Shown piece after piece: positions 44,291 to 53,689 of a stretch of 64,000 nt of DNA (positions are counted from its first letter, which is position 1; every line of letters begins with the position of its first letter). Made by a program: the position numbers and the translations under genes. Below the pieces are notes generated by a model. It was given only the letters and a program-made list of their open reading frames with translations. It was not told the DNA's origin and did no database searches. Source of the stretch: Lentibacillus sp. CBA3610 (GTDB taxonomy: Bacteria; Bacillota; Bacilli; Bacillales; Amphibacillaceae). The DNA is taken from the NCBI RefSeq assembly GCF_013373365.1, contig NZ_CP035925.1, positions 1,736,001 to 1,800,000 on the forward strand, written 5' to 3'.

Positions 44291-44809
44291 CTAATTTGCC
44301 ATCACAATCGAGCGCGCCATGCTCATCATCGCTTCAGAATCACGTTCCATTCCCGATTTGGATGTGTAGGTTGTAATTTTGACACCGCCAATTCCAGTCT
44401 GAAGTTCGTAGCTGTCTTCCTCATCATCCTGAAGAACACGGATATAGCCAAATTTTTCCTGGTCTACAAAGGTCTCAAGCAGTAGAGCCTGTTCACTGTT
44501 TGCCGCTGCTGATTCGTAGCTTAACTTACTGAGCGGGGATTCAAGGTTATTATAAAACACAATATAGGTCTGTTCACCATCTTCCAGGACGACATTGGTT
44601 GCATCTTCCTCAACGACATCCATGCCTTGGGGTACGTGCATCGAAAAGGTATTCAGCTGTTGATTGGTTTCGATTGACTCGTCAGCATTAAAAACGTCTT
44701 CCGCGGTGTCTTCCGCACTTTTGATTGCCTCTTCCTCTGACGGCATACTGCACCCCATCAATACAGAAACACAAAATAACATAATGATAACACCTTTTAA
44801 CTTTCTCAA
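44291..44809 (-). CDS. Hypothetical lipoprotein
   Basis: TTG at 44807-44809 follows GGGGGAAGAGCA. The 172-residue product has a signal peptide with the lipobox VLMGC, then SMPSEEEAIKSAEDTAEDVF and a mixed alpha/beta domain (HVPQGMDVVEEDATNVVLED). Acidic residues are plentiful. Small lipoproteins of this type occur at this place in related genomes; the function is unknown. Confidence 0.65.
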   Translation of the reverse strand: MRKLKGVIIMLFCVSVLMGCSMPSEEEAIKSAEDTAEDVFNADESIETNQQLNTFSMHVPQGMDVVEEDATNVVLEDGEQTYIVFYNNLESPLSKLSYESAAANSEQALLLETFVDQEKFGYIRVLQDDEEDSYELQTGIGGVKITTYTSKSGMERDSEAMMSMARSIVMAN

Positions 44810-44963
44810 TGCTCTTCCCCCAAATCCAGTACTTTTTCCTTAGTCTATGATACTATGATTTCTTATTTTGACAAGGGAATTGTTTTAATTCAGATTTTTT
44901 TGTTTGCGTTGTTTTCAAAAAAAGATAAGATAGAATAAGAAGATAAATTATGGAGGGATCTAC

Positions 44964-45404
44964 ATGGAATTAACGGTTTATCTCGCAGGCCAGATTCATG
45001 ACGATTGGCGGGAACAATTAAAATCAAAAGCTCAAGAGAAAAATCTCCCGCTTACATTTGTCGCACCACAGACAAACCACCACCGTTCTGATAATGTGGG
45101 AGAAGACATTCTCGGCGAACAGCCCGGCAATGTGTATAAAGATGATGCGGCATCGAGTATTAACAATTTACGGACACAGGTGCTGATGCAAAAATCAGAC
45201 GTTGTCGTTGCATTGTTCGGGGAGAAATATAAACAATGGAACACAGCAATGGATGCCAGCGCTGCCATCACCATGAATAAACCGACGATTCTCGTGCGGC
45301 CCGAGTCACTCATCCACCCGCTGAAAGAACTTTCCAATAAAGCTAATGTTACGGTTGAAACAGTCGATCAGGCATTGGATGTATTGAACTATATTTATGA
45401 ATGA
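44964..45404 (+). CDS. ytoQ: YtoQ family protein
   Basis: The 146-residue protein resembles nucleoside 2-deoxyribosyltransferase-like folds: LTVYLAGQIHDDWREQL at the start, then FVAPQTNHHRSDNVGEDIL and SDVVVALFGEKYKQWNTAMD. The YtoQ family has no proven reaction. ATG at 44964 follows ATGGAGGGATCTAC. It is monocistronic with a terminator at 45489-45514. Confidence 0.9.
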   Translation: MELTVYLAGQIHDDWREQLKSKAQEKNLPLTFVAPQTNHHRSDNVGEDILGEQPGNVYKDDAASSINNLRTQVLMQKSDVVVALFGEKYKQWNTAMDASAAITMNKPTILVRPESLIHPLKELSNKANVTVETVDQALDVLNYIYE

Positions 45405-45488
45405 CAAAAGCTGCGGCGGGAATCAAAAGAAGTGAATTCCGCAGAGACAATCGTAGCATATCCATCAATCCGAAAATACGATAAACGA

Positions 45489-45514
45489 AGCTCGGTTAAT
45501 GAACCGAGCTTTTT
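45489..45514 (+). terminator. Terminator of ytoQ
   Basis: AGCTCGGTT (45489-45497) and AACCGAGCT (45502-45510) form a perfect stem with TTTT following. Confidence 0.85.
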
Positions 45515-45524
45515 ACTGTCTTCT

Positions 45525-45826
45525 TGAATTGCATTTCAAAACGGTGGAAAGCTATCGAAAGAGCGGTCCTCTCGTGCATTTCACTCCACCAAAGTGTCCG
45601 TAAGCTACGTGAGAAGGTCTGTCTCGTGCGCTTTCCTCTTCAAAAGTGATGAAAAACTACGAGAGAGCAGTCCTCTCGTGCATTTCACTTCACCAAAATG
45701 TCCGTAAGCTACGTGAGAAGGTCTGTCTCGTGCGTTTTCCTCTTCAAAAGCGATGAAAGCAATCGAGAGAAAGGCCCTCTCGTTCATATTCCTCTCAAAA
45801 AACGGTGAAAAACAACGTGAAAAGGA
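45525..45826. repeat. 52-bp tandem repeat, locus 2 (104-bp higher-order period)
   Basis: CCTCTCGT starts at 45568, 45672 and 45776, exactly 104 bp apart. Each 104-bp unit is made of two diverged 52-bp halves (TCTCGTGCATTTCAC... and TCTCGTGCGCTTTCC...), giving about six half-units. Each half ends in an ACGNGAGA box facing the next TCTCGT, so the junctions form small hairpins. The reverse complement aligns with the 52-bp repeat at 25727-25900. Confidence 0.8.
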
Positions 45827-45902
45827 AATTTAATTCAAATATCTTTTCAAACAGCGCAAAGCCAAAGCAGAAATGTTATTAATGATCAGATCGTATATCA
45901 AT

Positions 45903-45943
45903 AAAAAATAGACACGAATCGAAATACGATTTGTGCCTATCAT
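45903..45943 (-). terminator. Terminator of the DUF84 gene
   Basis: On the minus strand ATAGGCACAAATCG pairs with CGATTCGTGTCTAT (one mismatch) and is followed by TTTTTTATTG. The gap 45827-45902 shows nothing else. Confidence 0.8.
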
Positions 45944-46000
45944 TCTTAAGCGCTGATCATTTTTTCTCCGGGAAATGAACGTGTATACTTAACACCTTGC

Positions 46001-46510
46001 TCATTTATTTTCCTCTGCATATTCCCACTGTCCATGCAAAAGCTTAACGACATGTACAAACATCTTTTGTCTTGAAATGCGATCATTGGTGAAAATGCCA
46101 ATGGCTCCTTCCTTTTTGCGAACATCCTGCCGTTTGGCATAAGCATCCATCACATCGCCAAGTTCAATTCCTTTCTTCAGCTCATCATCAATTTCTGCCG
46201 GCAGTAAAATTCTGGCACCACTGGCTGTAAATATATTGTTTTCCTTTGTTATAAGCGCACCCCAATTGCATAGGTACAATTCATTGTCAACATACATGAC
46301 ACCGCCTTCCAGACCGATGCCGATTGCCCCTGATGCTGTTTCAAGTCCGTTGAAAGCCCGATTAATGGCACCCAATCGTGTCTCCGCATCTGAAAATGGC
46401 TGCTGACTGACCATGGATGGTGCATCTGCCGGGGATACTTGATCATCTGAAAAAACTTCTTTCACTGCTGCGATTTTAGTGGGATTTTTTGATCCGACTA
46501 CGATGTCCAT
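46001..46510 (-). CDS. DUF84 inosine/xanthosine triphosphatase
   Basis: DUF84 (YjjX-like) enzymes hydrolyse ITP/XTP and keep deaminated purines out of RNA and DNA. The 169-residue protein has the N-terminal VVGSKNPTKIAAVKEVF, the GAINRAFNG helix and GIGLEGGVMYVDNELYLCNW. ATG at 46508-46510 follows AAGGAGCCAAT. It begins 10 bp after ytoP and is probably cotranscribed. Confidence 0.88.
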   Translation of the reverse strand: MDIVVGSKNPTKIAAVKEVFSDDQVSPADAPSMVSQQPFSDAETRLGAINRAFNGLETASGAIGIGLEGGVMYVDNELYLCNWGALITKENNIFTASGARILLPAEIDDELKKGIELGDVMDAYAKRQDVRKKEGAIGIFTNDRISRQKMFVHVVKLLHGQWEYAEENK

Positions 46511-46519
46511 ATTGGCTCC

Positions 46520-47584
46520 TTAATTCGATTTAATCGCGTCAACTGCATTTTGGTCCGTTGATTTAACGAGTTTCACGAGCAATTCTTTGGCAGCCTGGTA
46601 ATCATCCACATGAATAATAGATGAAGACGTATGAATATAGCGCGAGCAGATACCGACAACTGCTGACGGAACGCCATCATTGGAAACGTGAACACTGCCT
46701 GCATCCGTACCACCTTGTGAGATGAAATACTGGTATGGGATATCACTTGATTCAGCTGTATCCAGAATAAAGTCCCGCATACCGCGATGAGTGATCATCG
46801 ACTTGTCAAAAATGCGCAACAGGGCACCTTGACCCAATTGGCCAAATTCTTCATCGTTGCCTGACATATCATTGGCCGGTGAAGCATCAAGCGCATAAAA
46901 AATGTCCGGTTGAATCATATTGGCAGCTACTTTAGCGCCTCTAAGCCCAACCTCCTCCTGAACGGTCGCACCAGAGTAGAGCTGGTTTGGCACTGATTCA
47001 CCCTCCAGTTCTTTTAACAGTTCAACAGACAGCCCACAACCATAACGGTTATCCCACGCCTTGGCAAGAATTTTCTTCTCGTTGGCCATTGGTGTGAACG
47101 GACAAATTGGTACAATTGACTGACCGGGTTTGATGCCGATTTTTTCTGCGTCCTGCTTATCATCAGCTCCGATATCGATCAGCATATCTTTCGTGTCCAT
47201 TGGCTTCTTCCGCTGTTCCGGTGTCAAGTTATGCGGTGGTGTTGAGCCAATCACACCGATGACCGGGCCATTATCAGTCATCACTTGTACGCGCTGTGCC
47301 AGCAGCACCTGGCTCCACCAGCCGCCCAATGTCTGGAAGCGGATCATGCCATTTTTAGTAATTTGTGTAACCATAAAGCCAACTTCATCCATATGACCAG
47401 CGACCATCACCCGTGGACCGTCACCATTTTTGACGCCGAAAACACCCCCAAGATTATCCTGGATCACGTCATCAGCATACTTTTCCAGTTCACCCCGCAT
47501 AAACGTGCGAACGGCGTGTTCGTTACCGGGAGCCCCCTGCAGTTCTGTCAGGTTTTTAAACAAATCCATCGTTTCCTGATTCAT
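46520..47584 (-). CDS. ytoP: M42 family metallo-aminopeptidase YtoP
   Basis: The M42 (glutamyl/tetrahedral) aminopeptidases are cytoplasmic di-metal enzymes that trim peptides. The 354-residue protein has [14 protein letters not shown] (metal His and Asp, about residues 60-73), the metal/base glutamates in [10 protein letters not shown] and a metal ligand in ALDASPAND, and the C-terminal [20 protein letters not shown] at 47582-47584 has RBS AACGGAGGGAAT. All expected metal ligands are visible. Confidence 0.93.
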   Translation of the reverse strand: MNQETMDLFKNLTELQGAPGNEHAVRTFMRGELEKYADDVIQDNLGGVFGVKNGDGPRVMVAGHMDEVGFMVTQITKNGMIRFQTLGGWWSQVLLAQRVQVMTDNGPVIGVIGSTPPHNLTPEQRKKPMDTKDMLIDIGADDKQDAEKIGIKPGQSIVPICPFTPMANEKKILAKAWDNRYGCGLSVELLKELEGESVPNQLYSGATVQEEVGLRGAKVAANMIQPDIFYALDASPANDMSGNDEEFGQLGQGALLRIFDKSMITHRGMRDFILDTAESSDIPYQYFISQGGTDAGSVHVSNDGVPSAVVGICSRYIHTSSSIIHVDDYQAAKELLVKLVKSTDQNAVDAIKSN

Positions 47585-47776
47585 CTGTATTCCCTCCGTT
47601 TATATGTAATAGATTCAGTATAACGGAAAATATACACATCTTTCCACCATTCCAATATTGTTCCACATTAAACCGCCTGTTTTAATCCCAATCGGTTTTT
47701 ATTTTGATATTTTTCCGTTATACTAGTAATTAAAATAAGAAAGCGATAAAATATTAATTCCAGAGGTGACCAGAGT

Positions 47777-48091
47777 ATGAAAGCCAGAAATGCAGTCATT
47801 GCTGCCGGAGCAGGAATCGCAGCAGGATTTATAATGAAACAGCAAATCGACCGCTATCAGAAAATCACACCCGAGAAAGCGTTGAAACAAGCAAAAGAAT
47901 CATTCAAAAAGCAGGGCCCAATCAGCGGTTCCTGGATTTACATGAAACCTGAGGAAGTCGAGAAAAACGGATTATTGTACAACGCCTATCGCGGTGGAGT
48001 TACACGGAATATCGACGGTGAGAACAAGCAATATGAATTTTATATTGATGTTGATACAGGTGCCGTGATTGACTCCGTGGAGACCGCATAA
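47777..48091 (+). CDS. ytzB: PepSY-domain protein YtzB
   Basis: The 104-residue product has an N-terminal hydrophobic helix (AVIAAGAGIAAGFIM) and one PepSY-like domain (TPEKALKQAKESFKKQGPIS to YEFYIDVDTGAVIDSV). PepSY domains are thought to bind or inhibit peptidases at the envelope. It faces away from ytoP and has its own terminator. Confidence 0.85.
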   Translation: MKARNAVIAAGAGIAAGFIMKQQIDRYQKITPEKALKQAKESFKKQGPISGSWIYMKPEEVEKNGLLYNAYRGGVTRNIDGENKQYEFYIDVDTGAVIDSVETA

Positions 48092-48108
48092 TCTTTGCTC
48101 ATACCATA

Positions 48109-48142
48109 AAATGCACCGTCTTTATACGGTGCATTTTTTTAA
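48109..48142 (+). terminator. Terminator of ytzB
   Basis: AAATGCACCGT (48109-48119) and ACGGTGCATTT (48126-48136) form a perfect stem followed by T. Confidence 0.9.
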
Positions 48143-48220
48143 AAATAATATTCAGTAAATTATGATAACATAACTTCTTATCCCATGATGCCGCATAGAA
48201 AGGGAGGTAGGGAAACATTC

Positions 48221-48475
48221 ATGCGAAAATTCTGGCTGTCAATTGTTGGCGGTGTTATAAGCGGCTTAATAATTTCGCTGATTGCTTTTCAGAATGAACC
48301 GTTAATCATAAGTTATCAGAAGAAATATCCGGAAGACACTTATACCGTTTCCGGACTTAATTTCGAGCTCATTGTTGATTCTGGACGAATGATGGTCATT
48401 AGCTTTGTTATCATTTTCGTTGGCTGGATCCTCATTGAAAAACTGATCAATAAAACAGGGAAACGTGACGTTTAA
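48221..48475 (+). CDS. Small two-helix membrane protein
   Basis: I start at ATG 48221 (MRKFWLSIVGGVISG); GGGAGGTAGGG lies upstream. The 84-residue protein has two membrane helices (about residues 4-24 and 55-73) flanking a short outside loop (SYQKKYPEDTYTVSGLNFEL). No family is recognised; it may belong to the small conserved membrane proteins of this group. Confidence 0.6.
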   Translation: MRKFWLSIVGGVISGLIISLIAFQNEPLIISYQKKYPEDTYTVSGLNFELIVDSGRMMVISFVIIFVGWILIEKLINKTGKRDV

Positions 48476-48580
48476 TATGAAGCGGGCATTTCACTTTTGC
48501 TCGTTGCCCCCTCAATTAGTTCAATGACAGCCACCAGTCACAAGGTAATCATCTGACTAATTTAATATATTCAACTGCAT

Positions 48581-49444
48581 TTACCGATTATCCCCGTAAT
48601 CATACCGCTCCCGTTCCACTTGACCGATCCGTTCGCCCGCTTCATCAAATTGAATCGCCCGGAAGTACGCGTCATGATAAAATGTATACCATGCTTGTTT
48701 CCGATAACCGAAGTCCATCCACTTTTCTTTCTGATGGACGGATGTCACCGGATAATCATCATAGGCCAGCGCCCACAGCTTATTTTGATGGGCATGCGTC
48801 GGCATGATGTCCGCCATATGAATCCATGTATGATGATCATCCTCAAATAGAATAATCGAATGGCCGTCACTGTGTCCGCCGGTGTGGATCATCTTCAGGC
48901 CGTCAGTAATGGTCAGTTCATTCTCAAACGGCTCTACCTGCTCCACGACCGGTTTCCAGTTCATTTCCCAATATGTATTGGCCGAGCGAATATTCGGGTT
49001 GCGCATTTCATCCCATTCAACACGGGAAACGTAAATCACGGCATTTTTAAAAACTGATTCATAACCATCATCCACAGGTTTCGTCAAGCCGCACGCGTGA
49101 TCAAAATGTAAATGCGTCATCAGCACGACGTCAATATCATCTGTGGAAAGTCCCAATTCTGCAAGTGACTGATCAACAGATGACTCTTCCAGCACACCGA
49201 AGTTCCGGATTTGTTTATCGGTTAATTTCCCATTTCCCATGCCGGATTCAATTAAATAATTTTTTCCGTCAATCTGGAGTAAAATCGGATCTGTCCTGAG
49301 TTCAATCTGATTCTTCTCATTGTATGGATATTTCTTTCCCCATAATGCTTTCGGGACAACCCCAAACATCGCTCCGCCGTCGAGAAAATTCACTCCACCG
49401 TTAAGCCATGTCAGTTTTGCCCGTCCAATCTGTAACGTTTCCAA
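48581..49444 (-). CDS. ytnP: Metallo-beta-lactamase-fold lactonase YtnP
   Basis: YtnP-type enzymes hydrolyse lactones and can quench Streptomyces signals in B. subtilis. The 287-residue protein has the zinc motif [13 protein letters not shown] (HxHxDH, about residues 109-121), [15 protein letters not shown] and [15 protein letters not shown] at 49442-49444 is the start, with RBS AAAGGAGGATGAC. Confidence 0.9.
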   Translation of the reverse strand: METLQIGRAKLTWLNGGVNFLDGGAMFGVVPKALWGKKYPYNEKNQIELRTDPILLQIDGKNYLIESGMGNGKLTDKQIRNFGVLEESSVDQSLAELGLSTDDIDVVLMTHLHFDHACGLTKPVDDGYESVFKNAVIYVSRVEWDEMRNPNIRSANTYWEMNWKPVVEQVEPFENELTITDGLKMIHTGGHSDGHSIILFEDDHHTWIHMADIMPTHAHQNKLWALAYDDYPVTSVHQKEKWMDFGYRKQAWYTFYHDAYFRAIQFDEAGERIGQVERERYDYGDNR

Positions 49445-49623
49445 TTGTCATCCTCCTTTACCTATATATTCAGTTTAGCGAATCCAAGCCACGCTGTAAA
49501 CGATTGCATTCCGGTATTAAAAAAACTGTTTTCTCAAAGATTATTTTTTGCCCCAAAACCCATAAACTGCGACATAATTTTTGGAATGTCTTCCTCCCAT
49601 TCTAAAACTACGAAAAGAACCTT

Positions 49624-49655
49624 AAAAAAAGACTGGTATCCCAGTCATTTTTTAA
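49624..49655. terminator. Terminator downstream of trmB
   Basis: GACTGG-TATC-CCAGTC with A and T runs on both sides (AAAAAAA / TTTTTT) lies just past the trmB stop. It can act in both directions. Confidence 0.85.
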
Positions 49656-49689
49656 AATATACGAGAACCCTGCTTTCCGCCACAAATGC

Positions 49690-50328
49690 CTAATCAAATT
49701 GAGCACGGCAGCGGTAAATGGGTTGTCCCTTTGCTGAGAATTTCTCTTCGTATTCAGTCATGATGTTTTCGGAATCTTCAATACTGTGAAGATCGATTGT
49801 TACGTCCTCCAGTTTCAGCCCAAACTGGGAAAAGCTGACGAGTGAATACTCAAATAGACCCTGATTATCTGTTTTTAGCACGATTTCCCCTTCAGGCTGC
49901 AATATATGCTGATACTGTTCGAGAAACGTATGAAAGGTCAGCCGTCTTTTGGCATGGCGTTTTTTGGGCCATGGATCGGAAAAATTCAAATAAATGACGG
50001 AGATTTCATTCTCGGCAAACAGTTCTTGTAAGTCAGCTGCATCAACATGTAACAACACCACATTATCCCGGCCTGCATCTTTCATTTTACTGCCGGCCAT
50101 AACAATGATACTTTTGGCCAATTCAATGCCGATAAAATTCACATTCGGATGCTGCTCCGCCATACCTGCCATAAATTGACCTTTTCCGGTTCCAATTTCC
50201 AAATGAATCGGATTGTCATTTCCAAACAATTCCTGCCACTTTCCCTTTTTTTGCTCCGGGTTCGGGATAATCAAGTGTGTATTCTCTTTCAGAAAGTCAT
50301 CTGCCCACGGTTTATGACGCTGTCGCAT
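49690..50328 (-). CDS. trmB: tRNA (guanine-N7)-methyltransferase TrmB
   Basis: TrmB makes m7G46 in tRNA using SAM. The 212-residue Rossmann methyltransferase has the SAM motif LEIGTGKGQFMAGMA (about residues 43-57), NFIGIELAKS and the family signature LNFSDPWPKKRHAKRRLT. ATG at 50326-50328 follows AAAGGAGAAG. Confidence 0.96.
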   Translation of the reverse strand: MRQRHKPWADDFLKENTHLIIPNPEQKKGKWQELFGNDNPIHLEIGTGKGQFMAGMAEQHPNVNFIGIELAKSIIVMAGSKMKDAGRDNVVLLHVDAADLQELFAENEISVIYLNFSDPWPKKRHAKRRLTFHTFLEQYQHILQPEGEIVLKTDNQGLFEYSLVSFSQFGLKLEDVTIDLHSIEDSENIMTEYEEKFSAKGQPIYRCRAQFD

Positions 50329-50398
50329 GATACTTCTCCTTTATCCATAAGCATATAATTTGTCATATTGGTTAACACTTTAAATTGAGGTGATTTAA

Positions 50399-50686
50399 AT
50401 GACGCTGACGACACACAACCAATTACAATTATTGCATGATATTTTAACTGAACAGACGGAAGATTGCTGTGGCGAAATTAGCGAATACCAGCAAATCAAA
50501 CGATTAGTACAGGCGCTGATAGCGAACGATCGTATTTCAGACGAGCAGCTGCTCCAATTGCTGCCTGAAATTTATAATTACGGACGACAGGGGGAAATTG
50601 CCCAAAACGATGAAGAACACATTCTTTCCAATAAGTCAAATATCAATACGTGGGTAAATGCTATCCAACAGACTAGCGTAGAATAG
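50399..50686 (+). CDS. ytzH: YtzH-like protein
   Basis: The 95-residue all-helical protein (TLTTHNQLQLLHDILTEQTE ... LPEIYNYGRQGEI) is the YtzH family, of unknown function, found in B. subtilis between trmB and ytmP. ATG at 50399 follows TTGAGGTGATTTAA. Its 3' end overlaps that of the convergent ytmP by 14 bp. Confidence 0.88.
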   Translation: MTLTTHNQLQLLHDILTEQTEDCCGEISEYQQIKRLVQALIANDRISDEQLLQLLPEIYNYGRQGEIAQNDEEHILSNKSNINTWVNAIQQTSVE

Positions 50687-51488
50687 CATCTCCTACATAT
50701 TGATTCAGATCACGTAAATTGGTTAATCGGTCCTGCATTTTATCCATTCGGCTGCGTTCATGATGCCAAACCAAATAAGAAAGAGCATCCATGATTAAAT
50801 ACCAGTACATGCGTTCAAATAACTGCTCATCCCTGGCAATTCCATACTGGTTCAGCCATACACTCCAGTCTTCCTGTGGTACATACCATTTTAATATGAA
50901 ACCAAAGTCCATGGCTGGATCAGCTATCGTGGCATTATCCCAATCAACCAGGTAGAGCTGTCCTTTTGTGGTTAATATAATATTATTATGATTCAAATCG
51001 CAATGACACACGACCTGCTGCCGATTACGGGTATACGGCAGCAAGCGCTGCAGGTATTCAATCGCTTTCCTGACTTCTTTATAGTGATCTGTCAAACCAC
51101 TTGAGCTCAATTGTTCGACAATGTCATTAAAATGCTCATCTGGTGTAACCGGCTTTTTACCCAGTCGCATAAGCATATGCAGAAGTTCGGATGATCCGTG
51201 TATTTTACGGAGCAGATCAGCTACCCGGTGATGCTGCATCTCCTCAGTTTTCAATTCCCGTCCTTCAAGCCACTCCTGAGCGGTTATAACATCACCATTT
51301 TCCATCCGTTTCGTAAAGACAAGCTTTGGCACAATACCCTCTGCTGATAGGACTGCCAAAAATGGCGATGAATTTCTTTTCAAAAACAGACGTCTTTCAT
51401 TTTTTTCAGCAATGTAAGCATCACCTGTCAGTCCGCCGGCAGGGGTGATCGTCCATTCTTTTCCTACTGCTTGTTGAAGCCAACTCAC
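50673..51488 (-). CDS. ytmP: Aminoglycoside phosphotransferase-like kinase YtmP
   Basis: The 271-residue protein has the APH/choline-kinase fold: a catalytic loop VVCHCDLNHNNIIL (about residues 160-173) and the metal-binding YLVDWDNATIADPAMD. Small-molecule phosphorylation is likely but the substrate is unknown. GTG at 51486-51488 follows GAGGTATTTATA. Confidence 0.88.
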   Translation of the reverse strand: MSWLQQAVGKEWTITPAGGLTGDAYIAEKNERRLFLKRNSSPFLAVLSAEGIVPKLVFTKRMENGDVITAQEWLEGRELKTEEMQHHRVADLLRKIHGSSELLHMLMRLGKKPVTPDEHFNDIVEQLSSSGLTDHYKEVRKAIEYLQRLLPYTRNRQQVVCHCDLNHNNIILTTKGQLYLVDWDNATIADPAMDFGFILKWYVPQEDWSVWLNQYGIARDEQLFERMYWYLIMDALSYLVWHHERSRMDKMQDRLTNLRDLNQYVGDAILR

Positions 51489-51572
51489 TATAAATACCTC
51501 AAATCATGAATAGATTGACATTAATAGACCTGAATTAAAAAAACTCAGGCTTAGCCTCGTCTTTCCAGAGGT

Positions 51573-51600
51573 CAGATGCCGGAAATCAGACTTGAAGAAA
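51573..51600. repeat. Solo copy of the 23S IVS terminal repeat
   Basis: CAGAGGTCAGATGCCGGAAA followed by TCAGA repeats the left end of the intervening sequence in the 23S gene (62823 onward) with one mismatch. It stands alone between ytmP and ytlR. The following ~100 bp show no gene I can support. Confidence 0.7.
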
Positions 51601-51713
51601 TCGGCGAAATAGCCTCCGTATTAAAACGTTATCCGAAATTTATACTTTCTTTTCGACATAAAAACAGACATGAGATTAGATTATCGGAAATCCGTTATGT
51701 TTTCAACCGAAAC

Positions 51714-52628
51714 TTATATTCCCATTATCTTAATATGCTGTTTCTCTTTCGTAATCATGCATACCGGGCAGTCATCTGTCTGACCATCCGTCTGATACGT
51801 TACCGGTTTATGCGGGTATATTTCCAGGTGTTCAGCCTGAAACAATTCAACTTCCTTAAATTGCGTATGCTTCCCGCTAAAAACCGTTATAAATAAACCC
51901 AGTACCTTCCATTTGGATATTGAATGAATAATCAGTACAGGAAACCTTTCCGGCTGGATGACAGCATCAGGTATAATTTTCATGCCGCCGCCAAAGTAAG
52001 GGTGATTCGTAATGGTAACCATCCAGCAATCCTTGAGTTTGCGTTGTTGACCGTCAGCTATGATTTCCAGATCCATCGGCTTAAAACGAAATAAAACCTG
52101 CAGCAGTGCCATAATATAGCTTATTTTTCCCAGTCTAAGCTTGTTCAGTTTCTGTTTATAACGGGATTGATTAACGGTTTTGGCGATTTCAGCATCGAAA
52201 CCAATTCCGATATTATTGACGAAATACCTTCCCTGATGGTGATCGGTGCGAAAATAACCGAGCCAGTACGGTTTACCTTCAATTCTATTAATAATCCGGT
52301 TAAACATGTCAACAGGAGAACCGCTAATTCCGCATCCTCTGGCAAAGTCATTTCCGGAGCCTGCAGGTATAGAAGCCACCGGTAACTTTGCAACGTTCAA
52401 ACCGTTAATCACCTCATGCAATGTTCCGTCACCTGCAATGACAATCACGCACGTTACCGGTTCCTGAAAGTCAGTCAGCTGTTTCGCAATTATTTCAGCA
52501 TGACCGCCGTACTGTGTAAAAAAACAATGGGTGTCGACTTGTGAGAAAGGTTTACTATTCGCAATTCTGTTGTATATCTTTTTTGCCCGCCCGCTTCCTG
52601 AAACAGGGTTTACGATAAAAATATACAT
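51714..52628 (-). CDS. ytlR: Diacylglycerol/lipid kinase family protein YtlR
   Basis: The 304-residue protein begins YIFIVNPVSGSGRAKKIY and has the nucleotide site VIAGDGTLHEVINGL (about residues 64-78) and PAGSGNDFARG, the DAGK catalytic-domain motifs. Homologues phosphorylate diacylglycerol or related lipids at the inner membrane face; the exact lipid is not known. ATG at 52626-52628 directly abuts the stop of the upstream gene, whose end supplies CGGAGAAAAC. Confidence 0.88.
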   Translation of the reverse strand: MYIFIVNPVSGSGRAKKIYNRIANSKPFSQVDTHCFFTQYGGHAEIIAKQLTDFQEPVTCVIVIAGDGTLHEVINGLNVAKLPVASIPAGSGNDFARGCGISGSPVDMFNRIINRIEGKPYWLGYFRTDHHQGRYFVNNIGIGFDAEIAKTVNQSRYKQKLNKLRLGKISYIMALLQVLFRFKPMDLEIIADGQQRKLKDCWMVTITNHPYFGGGMKIIPDAVIQPERFPVLIIHSISKWKVLGLFITVFSGKHTQFKEVELFQAEHLEIYPHKPVTYQTDGQTDDCPVCMITKEKQHIKIMGI

Positions 52629-53543
52629 TTAGTTTTCTCCGTTTGTGAATGTATGGCTATTGTCGGCTTCCCACTCCGGCCTTTTAACAGCGGTTGTCCT
52701 GCAGTTCTTCAGTAATAATTCTGCCGATTTCAGCTGCTGGTTTTTTAATGGGGAAACGAGTTGTCGTTTTTCAGTAAACCAATTCTCATAGTCATGTTTT
52801 CCTATGACTTTCGTGTTGTAGGGTTCTCTGTGCGATGTGATATGATTCGCCCGCGATAATACAACCTTCTTGACAGGCAGCACAGCACCTTCCTGGCTGA
52901 GGGCGCTTTTTACAATTTGCTCGGTCCGTTTTAAAGCGAGTAATGGACTCAGTATTTTGGATTCTGTTGTACCTTTCTTCATCAGCCAGGTTCGATCACC
53001 TTCAGCTGTAATGAGTGTATCGGGCGATTCTTCAATCATATAAATAATTTCAATTCCAATTGGACTTATTAAAATGATTTCACCATCAACCGGTGCCTTT
53101 TTCACATTAAAAATGGGGTAATACATGACGAGATATGTATCCGGAAAACGTTTCAGAAAGTATTTCAGAAGATCATTCTCATTATAATCTTTTTCCATGA
53201 ATGACACATCTGTGACCGTTGATGAAGCCCATTTCAACTGCAGCGGAAACAACTTATCCAGAAAATAGTGTTTTAAATCTTTTTCTGTCTCTGGAAGGGT
53301 GCTTGTTTCATCATTGGTTGCTGATTCCATTTTTTGGCTGCTTGTTTTAAAAAATGACTTCCATTTGGAAAATGCAGATTCCGGCGTATCTTTTCCTGAA
53401 TCCTCCGTCATATCGTCATCCAGCCACATATCATAGATCTTTTTCCAATTATCCTGTTTCATGCGGATAAATTGACTTGCATACCGATAGACATTCCATT
53501 CATATCGCGAAACATAGTCTTCAAGCTTTATCAGCTGCGCCAT
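52629..53543 (-). CDS. Nuclease-related (NERD-like) domain protein
   Basis: The 304-residue protein starts AQLIKLEDYVSRYEWNVYRY and has a central block GEIILISPIGIEIIYMIEE (about residues 154-172), like the beta-strand core of NERD/restriction-like folds. The middle also holds a Ser/Thr/Glu-rich stretch. I cannot see a full catalytic triad. RBS GGGGGGGAGGCAATTGA precedes ATG at 53541-53543. Its stop abuts the start of ytlR, so the two are cotranscribed. Confidence 0.6.
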   Translation of the reverse strand: MAQLIKLEDYVSRYEWNVYRYASQFIRMKQDNWKKIYDMWLDDDMTEDSGKDTPESAFSKWKSFFKTSSQKMESATNDETSTLPETEKDLKHYFLDKLFPLQLKWASSTVTDVSFMEKDYNENDLLKYFLKRFPDTYLVMYYPIFNVKKAPVDGEIILISPIGIEIIYMIEESPDTLITAEGDRTWLMKKGTTESKILSPLLALKRTEQIVKSALSQEGAVLPVKKVVLSRANHITSHREPYNTKVIGKHDYENWFTEKRQLVSPLKNQQLKSAELLLKNCRTTAVKRPEWEADNSHTFTNGEN

Positions 53544-53689
53544 TCAATTGCCTCCCCCCCAGTAAATCATAACGAGCCACAGCAAAATATTTAGCCTGAA
53601 TTATTCATAACTTCATGATATATTCTTCGGTGATCCCGTTATAACAGCACTTTTGAGCATTAACGCTGATCACCCAAAAAGTGAAAGTA

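Noticed and set aside
45525-45826. CRISPR-like array and a 60-codon minus-strand frame at 45605-45787
   Set aside because: The period is filled by repeat, not by spacers. The frame is open only because the repeat lacks stops in that phase and it has no RBS.
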